Source: Monoplex corrugatus
Taxonomy: Eukaryota > Mollusca > Gastropoda > Littorinimorpha > Ranellidae
Direction: 5' to 3'
Length of the DNA: 64,000 nt
NCBI GenBank assembly: GCA_030674185.1
Contig: JAPXFY010000015.1
Coordinates: 22,946,986 to 23,010,985, forward strand
Shown: piece by piece, positions 32,901 to 44,900 of the stretch
Layout: every line of letters starts with the position of its first letter
Numbering within the stretch: the stretch's first letter is position 1
The notes under the pieces: generated by a model
Databases searched by the model: none
The model's input: only the letters and a program-made list of their open reading frames with translations
Told to the model about the DNA's origin: nothing
Program-made: the position numbers and the translations under genes

Positions 32901-35900
32901 CATGTTCCAAGCATCCAGGCATTCCTGGTATACCTCCCTTTTGGACTGACATATCCAGATACTTGTTTTCAGTCAGGTATTTTGTCAATCTTGCTGCCAT
33001 AACAGAGAAGAAGATTTTCCCCTCGACGTTCAGAAGTGATATTGGCCTGAACTGATTGATGCTGCTGGAGTTCTGCTCCTTCGGAATGTACACTCCTTCA
33101 GCTCTCATCCATTGGTCGCTGATCTTCTGGTTCCTCCATGCTGATCGAATCATCTTGTGGAGCCATTCGAGCACTTTTGGGCATTTCTTGTAGAGCAGGT
33201 ATGGTATTCCGTTTGGTCCAGGTGCTGACTTGGCTCTGGCTTTCTTTACTACGTTCTTCACTTCATCCAGTGTTGGTGGTTTGTTATTGAATTTTCCTTC
33301 TGGCGCTGCAGGCCAAACCAGATTTTGGATTTCAAGTGGTGCCTCGCGCTGAGAATCGGAATATGTTTCCCTGAGATGCTGCTCTAGGGTTTCCTTGCCC
33401 ACTGTGAGAGTCCCTGATTTGGGTTGTTCAAACAGCTTTCTTGCAAAGTCAAAGGGATCTTTGAAGAAACGATCTTGAGTCTTCTTCTTTTTGCTCTTTC
33501 TTCGCCTTGCTGATTCCACTTTGCTGAGAGCATTGTGTTTGGCCTTCAGATCTTTCCAGAGTTCCAGGAGCCCTTGCTTCTCGAATTCTGAGGCAGTTTT
33601 CATTCGCTTTTTAAGCTTCCTTTTCTCCCTCCGGATGCTCTCCATCTGCTGCTGTCTTCTGGATTTCTGGGGAGGCGTTTTTGTCTTTGGCTGCTTCACT
33701 CCATAAGTGTCCCTGCAGATAGAGTATATGATGTCTCCGTATGTGTCAAGTTTGTGTTCCAGCGTACTGTTCCCTATTAGCGCATTCAGCTTAAGGACAA
33801 GTTCCTCATCTAATTTCTCCCATTGTTCTTTTGCACCGGCAGGCGGCAAATTGAGTTTTCCACGTTTGGCGTTAAGAGCTTGTGCAAAATCCGCATCAGA
33901 ACCGTCAGCGTGGATGTCCTTGGCACTATGGTTTAATTCCTGGCCTTGGTCATCCAACGTCTCACCTGCTATCGCAGTGCGCTGCTGCTGGTTCGTATGT
34001 GTCTTCAAACAGCCCATTTTTGTCCTGTGGATCTTCATGCCGCGTTTGGTGGTGAATCTCCTTCCACACGCACACGGAAATTCCAACTGGTCATTGATCA
34101 TGGTCCGTTGTGCGTTTCCAGTCGTGATGGAGTCAGTGCCGATGGATTCATCATTCTCTCCCCCTTTCGGTGAATCCTGGGAGCATCTTTCATTTGGAAA
34201 ACTCGTGGCATGTTATCAAAGGCGAGGTGGGAAGCCAACCCACAAAGCCCGCAGATCTAGTCTTTCCCAGTGTCCTTCGGTCTTTCCCGAATGTCCTCCG
34301 AACTATTCCCGGAAGTCAATGGACTGACCATGTGCAGGTAGAAAGAAACTCTAGGGAGAGCTAGACAACAGAAGGTCTTCAGAGAAGTAACCCCTTTAGA
34401 CAAGTGTTTCGGCCCTGAATTCCTTACACTCTCGGGGGGCCGGGCCACATCCAGGTCATGACTCCTGGATGCCCTTCTGCTGTTGTCTATTTTTTATTTT
34501 TATTTTTTCCCACGCCGGGGATCGAACCTGGGCGATTCTGCGCTTCAGAACTGCGGTACGCGGTTTTACCAATGTGCTAACGGGGCACACATCATCTGTA
34601 GGGAATTTAATCCATGTACACATATATAATACATGTATATGTATATATATGTAGAGAGAGAGAGATGTATGTATATTCATATGTATGTGTCTGTGCATGC
34701 TGTTAGTTTCCAAATTTGATCACAGATATTGTCACTTGTTCACATTTATCTTTATATTCTTGTAGAGACATTTTAATACCATAGTACTTGTCACAAGATT
34801 TTATTGTACAGGTATAAATGTGAGTACAATGCACAGTTTTACACAGCTGTAACCCTCAAGCTGTTATTTCTCGTTGCACAGGTGTGAATTCAGGTGTGGC
34901 TCCATTGTACTTGTCAGAGATTGCCCCTGTCTCCCTTCGAGGTTTGTGTGGTACCTACAACCAGATTGCCATTTGCTTTGGAACAATGATAGCTGAAGTC
35001 ACAGGTCTGAGTGTACTCCTAGGCACCGACTCTTTGTGGCCAATTGCTCTCGGTGAGTTGACCTTTCCCCTTCAGCTTTTTAATCAAGAACTTTGGTTAT
35101 GTGCAGGTTATTATCTGTTGAGGGCCTAAAGAAAGCCGGGCAGACCACCCACCTTCTATGTGAACAACATAACCAAAGTCAGCGGTTTTGAGGCCTGCAC
35201 AGTAGCATAGAGTGGTCTGAAATTGATGAAGAGGACAGTTGTCACATATGTTGCAATGGCTACTGTCAAACTCGGTGATGTGTTAGAATGGTTTTGACCT
35301 TTTTATTTTTTACTTTTTATTTTTTTAATTTTTTTTTTGACAGGTGACAGGTGAATTGTATTAAAAGGGAGATTGCCAGAATGGTTTGACCTTTTTAATT
35401 TTTTTCTTTTTGGCAGGTGACAGGTGAATTGTATTAAAAGGGAGATTGCTAGAATGGTTTGACCTTTTTGTTTGTTTTTTTATGTGTGTTTTTTTTTTTT
35501 TTTTTTGGACAGGTGACAGGTGAATTGTATTAAAAGGGAGATTGCCAGAATGGTTTGACCTTTTTGTTTATTTATTTTTTCTTTTTGACAGGTGACAGGT
35601 AAATTTATTAAAAGGGAGATTGCCAGAATGGTTTGACCTGTTTAATGTTTTTTCTTTTTGGCAGGTGACAGGTGAATTGTATTAAAAGGGAGATTGCTAG
35701 AATGGTTCGATCTTTTTGTTTGTTTGGGTTTTTTTTTGTTTTTGTTTTTGTTTGGACAGGTGATGGGTGAATTGTATTAAAAGGGAGATTGTTAGAATGG
35801 TTTTACCTTTTATTTATTTATTTTTTTTTTTGACAGGTGGCAGGTGAATTATATATTAAAAGGGAGATTGTTAGAATGGTTTGATTTTTTTTTATATATA

Positions 35901-38900
35901 TATATATTTTTTTGACAGGTGACAGGTGAATTGTATTTAAAGGGAGATTACTAGAATGGTTTGACCTTTTTGTTTTTTTTGTTTTTTGTTTTTTGTTGTT
36001 TTTTTTGACAGGTGACAGGTGAATTGTATTAAAAGGAAGATTGCTGGAATGATTTGACGCTATAGAATGGTTTGACCCTTTTATTATTATTATAATTATC
36101 TTTTTTTTTTATAGGTGACAGGTGAAAAGAGACATTGCTAAAATGGTTTCACTTTTTTTTTGTTTTTTTTTTGACAGGTGACAGGTGAATTGTATTAAAA
36201 GGCAGATTGTTAGAATGGTTTGACCTTTTTATTATTTTTCTTGTGACAGGTGAAGTGCATTAAAGGGAGATTGCTAGATTGGTTTGACCCTTTTATTTTA
36301 TTTATCTATTTATTTGTTGTTGTTGTTGTTGTTGTTATAGGTGACAGGTGAATTGTATTAAAAGGGAGATCGCTAGAGTGGTTTGACCGTTTTATTTTAT
36401 CTTGTTTTATGTCATTTTGATAGGTGACAGGTGAATTGTATTAAAAGGAAGATTGCGAGAATGGTTTGACCTTTTTTCTCTCATGCTGGCAAAGTTGTTT
36501 TTGCATGCAGGACCTAGAGCAAAAGCACAATATCAAGGTGTGTGGTAGAGGGGTAGGAAAATATCTGTTATCCCAGCGTTAGTCAGTTTAGGACTGAATT
36601 CATCCAAGATGATGCTTCCACTAGCCCACCACCCTTGTTTGTATTTGTATGAATTTCATGTTATTCTTTTCTTAAATGCATTACTTTGTTCTTTCAGGTT
36701 TCATCATTGTTCCTGTGATTTTTCAAATGTTGACATTGCCATCCTGTCCTGAGACACCCAGGTTTCTGATGGTGCTGCAGAATGATGAGGATGAAGCAGA
36801 AAAAGGTGAGATGCTTATTGTATGTGACAGATCATGATTTCAAATTATAGAGTAGGGTTTTGTGTTTTGCAAGCTAAAACAGCATTCAAGAAAATGAAAA
36901 GTGTTCTTACTAACAAGTGTATATCAATTAATATCAGGGAGAGAGTTCTTCAGTGTTATATAGAACCAATACTGTTGTAGGATGTGAAGCGTTGACAGTC
37001 AACACACAAAGCCAGAACAAGATTGAGGCAGCTTAAATGTGGTTTCTAAGAATGTTGAGAGTTCCTTAGACAGCAACGATAACAAACGAGACAGTCTTTA
37101 AGGAGGCAGACACAAAAAGAACATTAATGAAGAAGATTAGGAAAAGACAAGCAAGATTTATAGGACATTTTATGAGGCAAGGGAAATTAGAGCACCTAGT
37201 CACAACAGGAAAGCTGGAGGGAAAAAGAGCACCAGGTAGATCCAGAAAGAAAATATTGGATGGATTTGTGGAGTGGATGAAGACAGAGAGGGTAGGAGAT
37301 ATACTTGCAGCGACAAAGAACAGATTCGAATGGAGGGCCATGATCGCCAATGCCTTGCAGCAGAGCACATGATGATGATGATTGTGTTTTGTGTGTGAGT
37401 GCAAGATGAGGAAATAAAGCTTCAAGTGAGACATCATCTTGAGAAACTGAAACTGAAACTTTGGATAATTATGTTTGTACATGTGCGTATGTGAGTGTGA
37501 CTTTGTTTTTTTTGGTTTTTTTTGTTGTTTTTGTTTTTTGTTTTTATGTTGTTTGATATTACATAGTTAACAGAGAGCACCGCAAGGACATCAGGCTTTG
37601 TCAGTGGCTGCCAAAAAGAAGAGGAGATAATCAGCTGTCATTATGCTTGATACCCTGTGACTCTGATAGAGCATGCTATATAGAATCCTACTTGCACTTT
37701 CACTTTCCTTGGAGGAATATCATTTTGTTTGGGACAGGTTGAGCTCATAGTTATCAGTCAGCACTCATGCAACATGCTAGAGTATTTGCAGTTGAATAGC
37801 CTTTTTTAGGGGATGGGGAAGATTTTTTTTTAACCTATCAGAGTGAATTTTTATACAAAATGTTGGTAGGGACAGCCACTTTGTTGTCATGGGATCTTTT
37901 ACATGTGTTAATGTAAAGATATTGTGTTCAGGATTGGTATGGTTGAGAGGAACAGAGGATGTGGGAGAGGAACTGGAGGAGATGAGAAGGGAAGGCGTTG
38001 AACAGCGCAATTCTGTCAAGGTACTCACTTCTGTGGTTATGTGGACATTTTGGATTTGTTGTGCATGTGTTTACTGTGTGTTTTTTGCACTGTGTGTTAT
38101 TTGCACTGTGTGTTTTTTGTGTATTGTGTGTTTGTGTATGTTGTGAGTTTTGTGTATGTGCATTGTGTGTATCTATACTTGTGTGGTTGTGGTTACTGTG
38201 TGTGTATGTGTTCTTCTCCATGGGAGCTTGAACATATCTCAGATGGTCAGTGTTTCCATCTGAGGCATATTTATTTTAGTTCAGGTGTGTGTAGGCAAAA
38301 TAATGTTGTTTCATAGTCTGTATACTCCATCTTAGGTGGGGAGGGGGGAAATGAGTAAGGATTTCTTGAAAAGATACAGATGAATAGACCAGTGAAGCAG
38401 ACAAATTGACAGGAAGAGGTAATAGAAAATAACACAACAGAAAGAAAGTAAATAGAAAAAGATGATATTTCTAGGAAGAGGTCACAGAAAAGGGAAGGAC
38501 TGAAACAAAAAGAGTAATGGGAAAAGCAGACATTACTAGCACAGAATGTCCTGAGGGTGGGAATACTGTTCATACTAAAAGAGGCCCCAGCATCCATACA
38601 AGTGTGTGTGTGTGTGTGTTTGTGTGTGCATGCTTGCACACGCATATGTGTGTACAGTGTGTGTGTGTATGTGAGCGTATGCGTGTGTGGGTGTGGGTCA
38701 GTTGGTGGGTGTCATGTGAACAGACTATTCACTTTGTGACATGTATGTTTAGTGTGATTGTGTCATCTAAAAATTCATAAATTCATTGTGTTGCAGTTTT
38801 CGGTGAGGGACCTGTTTCAAAACCCGGAGCTCAGATGGCCCCTTATTATCAGCATAGTACTTATGATGGCGCAGCAGTTCTCTGGAATCAATGCTGTATG

Positions 38901-41900
38901 TTTGGATTTTTTTTCATTGTCCCTTTTTCTATTTGTTTCTTGTTGCTTTTTCTTTTTTTTTTTTTTTGTCTTGTTATTTACTCTGTGTAATTGAAGTTGC
39001 CATGCTAAGGAAGAGTGTATTGCCACAAGACAATGCCACTTATTTTTTTTTCTAATCTCCCTTTTTGAAAAAAGGGAAAATGTATCAACATGAGAGGTGG
39101 GGAGGGGAAGAGGTGGGGTATGTGATTTTGTCTGTCTGTGACAAAAATGTGTGGACATGAGTTTCTGAGCTCTTTACGGATGGATCTTTGTCAGATCTGG
39201 ATCAAAGATGTGGACAGTTGACGAGGGTAAGTTTGAACAGTAAGGCAGAAGAAACAGAGAAAAGAATATCACTACAATATAACCCTTTGACTCCCACACC
39301 TGTCCACCAGCACTTTGCATTGTGAACCATGGTAGCAAAGCAAAAATTTAACCCTTTGATTCCCTCACCTTATCCACCAGCTTCCAGCAGGAAACCGATG
39401 GATAGGGTGAAGGAATCAAAGTGTGAAGTTTTTGCTGCTGGTGGAAAGGGTGTGGGAGTCAAAGGGATAATGAAGTGTGGTTTTGAGCATTTTCCACTTT
39501 TGACAGAAGCTGAACTTAAGACGATTGATAAATGCATGTTAAGGGAAAAGATACTATGGTTGAAAACAACCGTTGTTCTTATATTTATGTTGAAAAGTAT
39601 TTCTTCATATTTGTTATGAATTTATTCCATGCTCAGAAAATAATTTCATTTTCTTCACTCTAGATCTTCATTCCTTAAGATGGAACCTTGCCTTAACAAA
39701 GGATGTAAAGAATGATTATTACATGTTTAAAAAGATGGTGGCTGTGTTGGTTCTTCATTTTGATATGAAATGACAAATCACATAATGATGTTGTTTTGAG
39801 GATTCATCGCATTGTTTGAAGTGGTCTAAGATCTTGAACTTTTTATGACAGTTTCAAGTAACAGTACATTTTTGTTTTCCTTAATGAAATGAAAGATGAT
39901 CTCAATTCTCTCTCTCCCGTCAGCTTAGTGTTTCACACGTCCTATTGCCCCTCTCCCCTTCCCATTTCAAAACCTTTCCAGCATAAGGGGTTGTGCACAG
40001 GTTCCATGAGTCTGCTAGGTAATTGCTGGAAGATGTGGATGATGCACATATGGCATTGTCTTAGGGCAATGAATACCTCTTGAACAGACTCTAAAATCCA
40101 CTGTTTTGATCTCTATGTGCGTACGTATTTGTATATGCTTTCACACGAGCATGTGTGCATGAGAGAATATATAGGGAGGGATTTTTGAAAGAAAGGGAGA
40201 AATGTAGTGTTCATAGATAGACATTCTGCTAATAATTTGTGCATAAATGGATAGGTAGATGGATGGATGCATAGATGTTGTATAGGTAGGTGGTTTCTGT
40301 TACAGTGGAAATAATTGTTTTGTAGCATTCCTTGTTTTGTCCAGTCAGAAAGGTTTTGGACAAATCATTAAATTTTTGAGTACAAAGTCTCTGTAAATAT
40401 AAGAGAGAAAATACATTAAAAAACTCCTTGTACTCTTTTCATCTCTTATAAGTTATAAACTTTCAGCCGATTATGAATTCAGTCAGAAAAAAAATGAACT
40501 GTGTCTGTGCTGATTTGTGAGACCTGGTTGGCATAGACATAGAGTACTCATCTTCCAGTTTGATTGCACAGATTTATATGGGTGTGAATCTTGTTGGAGA
40601 AAAGCTTTGTGCATGCAACCTACAATCGACCCAGCTTTGAATGGGTTCCTGGACCTGTTTGCAGATGGGGAAAGTAAAGCAATGAAGGAGAGGACTTGAG
40701 CACTGCCTTTATAATGCTGGTCCTTGAAAAAGTTGGAATCTCTGCCACCCCACTCCCCTACATCCTCACAGGGTTAGGGGACGATCTTTGCCTTATGCTC
40801 AAAATGATTTGGAAATCCTTTATGTTTCCAGGTGATTTACTACTCCACAGAAGTGTTTGAAGGTGCAGGGCTGTCACGAGCTGTTTCCCAGTATGCAACA
40901 GTAGCCACAGGCGCCGTCAACGTAAGCTGGACATTTGTGTCGGCAGCATTGATGGACCGCCTGGGCCGCCGCACCCTCATGATGACTGGACTGGGAGGGA
41001 TGTTTATTTTCACCGTGGTGCTGACAGTAGCTCTGGTGTTCCAGGTATTAAGATCAGTTTGGTTTGGGGGTTGGTTTGTTGACTTTTTAAAAATTGTTGA
41101 CTTTTTAAAAACAACAAATTTTATTTACCAGGGTATGAAATAAACAATACATGTTGGACTATCAGGCAGTATAAGAGGTCATTAATTAGAGGTGTGAGGT
41201 CCCCTGTGGGGATGCGGGAGGCTCTTTCAGTGTCAGTAATATCCCCACCAGGAAACTGCTAGAAAGTTCCTCTTTTCTGTCACTCTCTTTTTTTCTGCCT
41301 TGTTCCTTTGTTTTCTATCATTTCTTCTTATCATTTTCATTTGTATTTGTATGTATTTTGTAAAGTCTTATGCTCTTTCTTGTAGGGTTGATAATTGGGT
41401 ACATGTATTTAAGTGCATTTTTGGCTCTAGGGAAATGAAATATGCAGAAGCTATTTAAGTTAATTCAGGCCCATGCGTAGATATATGTTAGTGCCCTTAG
41501 TTATGTTTAAGTTTGTATTCAGGTATGTTTTTTAAATCTCCTGTGTGACAAATTGAATTACAGTGGTCAATGCCAGGGGCATCACCGTAGATTGTTCATG
41601 AATGTATTGATACGTGTATTTAATTTTCTTTTCTTTTTTTTTTTTTTCATGTTGAAGTATTGTGTATGTTCTCAAATGAATTGTAGCTCTGATATGGCTC
41701 TAGGCTGTCAGCTTGGCTTTAAACAGAAATAACGGTGACAGTAACAGAGGTGTGAGGATCATTGACAGCACTCATTCCTTTTCTTTTTTCTGTCAGTTTC
41801 TCATATTTCATGGGGATTAAACCCACACTTCCCTGTCTACAGTCCTCATGCACTAATCCTGCTATTGTTTGGATCAGTTATTTCATATGTTTGGTTACTG

Positions 41901-44900
41901 AGCTAACAATTTACACCATGATCATTTTAAAACTTGGTCATATGTGGCGTTTGCAGTGTTGGGGCAGATGTAACTTATTCCAAGCATGGACACTGTGTTT
42001 TAAGAAAACTGAAGCTGAGACTGTAATGTAATCTAAATTGATTGGACACTGTGCTTTAAGAAAACTGAAGCTGAGACTGTAATGTATTCTAAATTGATAG
42101 GTTTGTTAGTATGGAAACTGCTTTATGAAAACTGAAGCTGAAACAGTAATGTTTGAAATTGACAGGTTCATTGGTGTTTAGGCAGTACTATGAGTATTGC
42201 TTTTTAAGATTTATCTATAAAATTGGAGTCAGGTTATGATATTCCTGTGCTTACATTTTTATCCATGTGTGTGTGTTCGTATGTGGTGGTTGTCGTTCTT
42301 ACCTTGGTGCAAATGTAACAGCTTACAAGTGTTAGTATTTAGATACAAGAGGAACAGAAAGTGCATCACATAACAACCTGTTGTGAAAATAAAGTGTGTG
42401 ACCATATCAAGTGTACGCTGCATGTGTCTTTGTGTCAGATAATGTCCTGTAAGGGAAAGATACTGTATGACATAAGTGTCTTTGTATCATGTAATAACCT
42501 GTAATTAAAAGAAAGTGTACAACCATATTGTGTATATGCTGTTATCTTTGTATCACATAATAACTTCAATGGACAGAAAGTGTATGACCATATTATGTGT
42601 ATGCTTTATGTCTTTGTAGCACATAATAACCTGTAATAGACAGAAAACGTATGACTATGTTATGTGAATGCTGTGTGTGTCTTTATATTTGCAGAGTTCT
42701 GTGTCCTGGTTATCCTACCTGTGTATCGTTGCAGTGATCTTGTACATTGTTGCATTTGCCACGGGGCCAGGTCAGTTGTCTCTTGTTGTGAACTGTCTTA
42801 CTGGATAGCATTAGAACAGTATTTGTCCTTCTCATTTCAGAAATAACAGAATTGAAGTTCAAAGTTGAAATCTTGTTTGATGCGTGTGATAATGTAAGGT
42901 CGTCCAATACACATACATGAAAATATTCTGATCTTGTTTTCTGAAATCAAAATTTGTATGGATTTTTTCCCTGCCCCATTTTCTGGACCTGTTCCAATGT
43001 CACTGCCCCCACACCGCTTATTTCAGCTCTCCAACACACCTCCAAATCTGTTTGTTTGTTTGTTGTTTTTATTAACAAGAGGTTGTGTACATTTAGAAAT
43101 TGCTGTAGCCCTGATATGGTCTGCACAGTCAGCTAGGCTTAAAATTGGACCAAAAAATTCAGTCACACATAAATAAGTATAATGGACATGTTTTGTGTGG
43201 AGTAGGCATAATGCGTGTGTTTTCTTTTGTGACTCTTTTGCAGGTGCTATCCCATGGTTCTATGTAGCAGAACTGTTTGCACAAGGCCCTCGTAGTGCTG
43301 CTGTCAGCGTGTCTGTGTTGATCAACTGGCTGTCCAACTTTACTGTTGGCCTTGTCTTTCCTGAGTTACGGGTAAGAATTTGTATGCATGCATTCACACA
43401 CACACACACACACGCACGCATGCACGCACGCACGCACGCATGCACACACACACAGATATATTAATTTTTGGCGAGAGTGTTCTATTCATTCTATTCAAAT
43501 TCACCAAACGACTTTCTTTGTTCTCTTTCCCTTTCCTTCCAGTGTTTCTAACGTATATAAAGGCTTGCTACATTCTGGGCTGCTCTAGAAACTTCCATTG
43601 TTCCCTTTGACCTTTTTTCATTAAGATTCCCATCTTGGTTGTGCTCTCTTTTGTTTTACCTGTATTTTCAAGTGAAACATCACACTCCTTCAGTAAAGAA
43701 AAAATGAAAAAGGAGGTGGAACCTCATGGGCCTTTACCTGATGCTGTGCTTCACGTCTTTTCTTCTGTGTTTCTGAAGAGAGTGCCTTTGCTATGCTCTG
43801 TGCTTCACTTGAAGGAACATACAATGTTCTGTCCCCCTCCTTTATCAGATTATCCTCACCTTGGATTACTGTTTTGTACTCGTGGAGTACTTGTGCCTTG
43901 CAGTTTACCAGTGCCTATGTTCTGCCTTGTGGATTACATACAGTTATGTACAGTGAGGCCATACACTTTTTGTTCTGGCTTCCTGCTTCTGATTATTTGT
44001 GCCTGTGTTAGGGCTCTGCTCCTTTCTCTCTTGTCCCTTTTTCTCTCTTTTCTCTTTGCAAGTTACTGCAGGCCATAGACCATTTTGTAGGGGCAGTTCA
44101 GAAACAAAAATGGACACAAAATTCACAGTTGAAATAGGGTTTGAAGAACCAGTCAGGACAATTTTTATAATACTGTATGGATGGATTATCAACAAGAAAG
44201 GAGGTGGGGAGTGCTGCACAATTGTATTATGGCTTGAGACTGTGTGACAGGTCTGTACATTGTGTATACTGTCACAGTGTATTCTGATGTCAGCCAGGCA
44301 TGAGAGATAATTTGAACAGTACACACCAAGACTCGTCTATGAATTGGTCGACACTTGAGTGGTTGATCCCATTGTTCTTAATCCTTTGACTCCCGCACCC
44401 TGTCCATCAACATCCTGCATTGTCATTCATGCTTGCAGAGCAGAATCTTAACCCGCTGGTGGATAGGGCGAGGGAGTCAGAGGGTTAAGATTTTGCATTT
44501 GGTAGGTAGGTAGCAGGAGTCAAAGGGTTAACTCATTCCGTAATGTACTCAACTGTGAGTAGAAGCTGGTGAAGACTGAAGAGTTACACAGTGAAACAGG
44601 AAATTTACATAGTGAAAGACCTAAGAGGGTCTGTTGCACAGTGTTCTAGGTTTCAGTCTGTCATGTTTACCACTAGTATCTGGCAACCAATATATTATAT
44701 TTTTGTGTCACGTCTGTGAGTCAAGTGTGAGTCCATCTTAATGTATGTTTTTTTTTCCAGAATTATGTTTTCTGAAAGTGTAGTAAGTCAAGGGTTGCAT
44801 TAGTGATGTGCCTCATGCTCTGTTATTGGAGTTATTTGAGTTATTTCAAGAGGGATTCACCATGCTCAGACAACTCCATATGCACTCCACCCAAATCTGC

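Larger units (their letters stand above)
30581..34613 (-). mobile_element. R2-type (restriction-like-endonuclease) LINE between long direct repeats
   Basis: The unit is, on the minus strand, repeat (34613-34336), a 234-bp leader (34335-34102), one 1082-codon ORF, and repeat (30859-30581). It sits antisense in intron 4 of the transporter gene, in a TA-rich tract. The near identity of the two repeats and the intact ORF point to a recent insertion that may still be active. Non-LTR elements normally lack terminal repeats, so this could be a template-jump chimera with a SINE, insertion of a SINE twice, or a real terminal-repeat LINE family. Confidence 0.8.

Noticed and set aside
31577..34327. Several plus-strand ORFs over the R2-type LINE
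   Set aside because: They are shadows of the intact minus-strand polyprotein, which contains recognisable RT and nuclease motifs.
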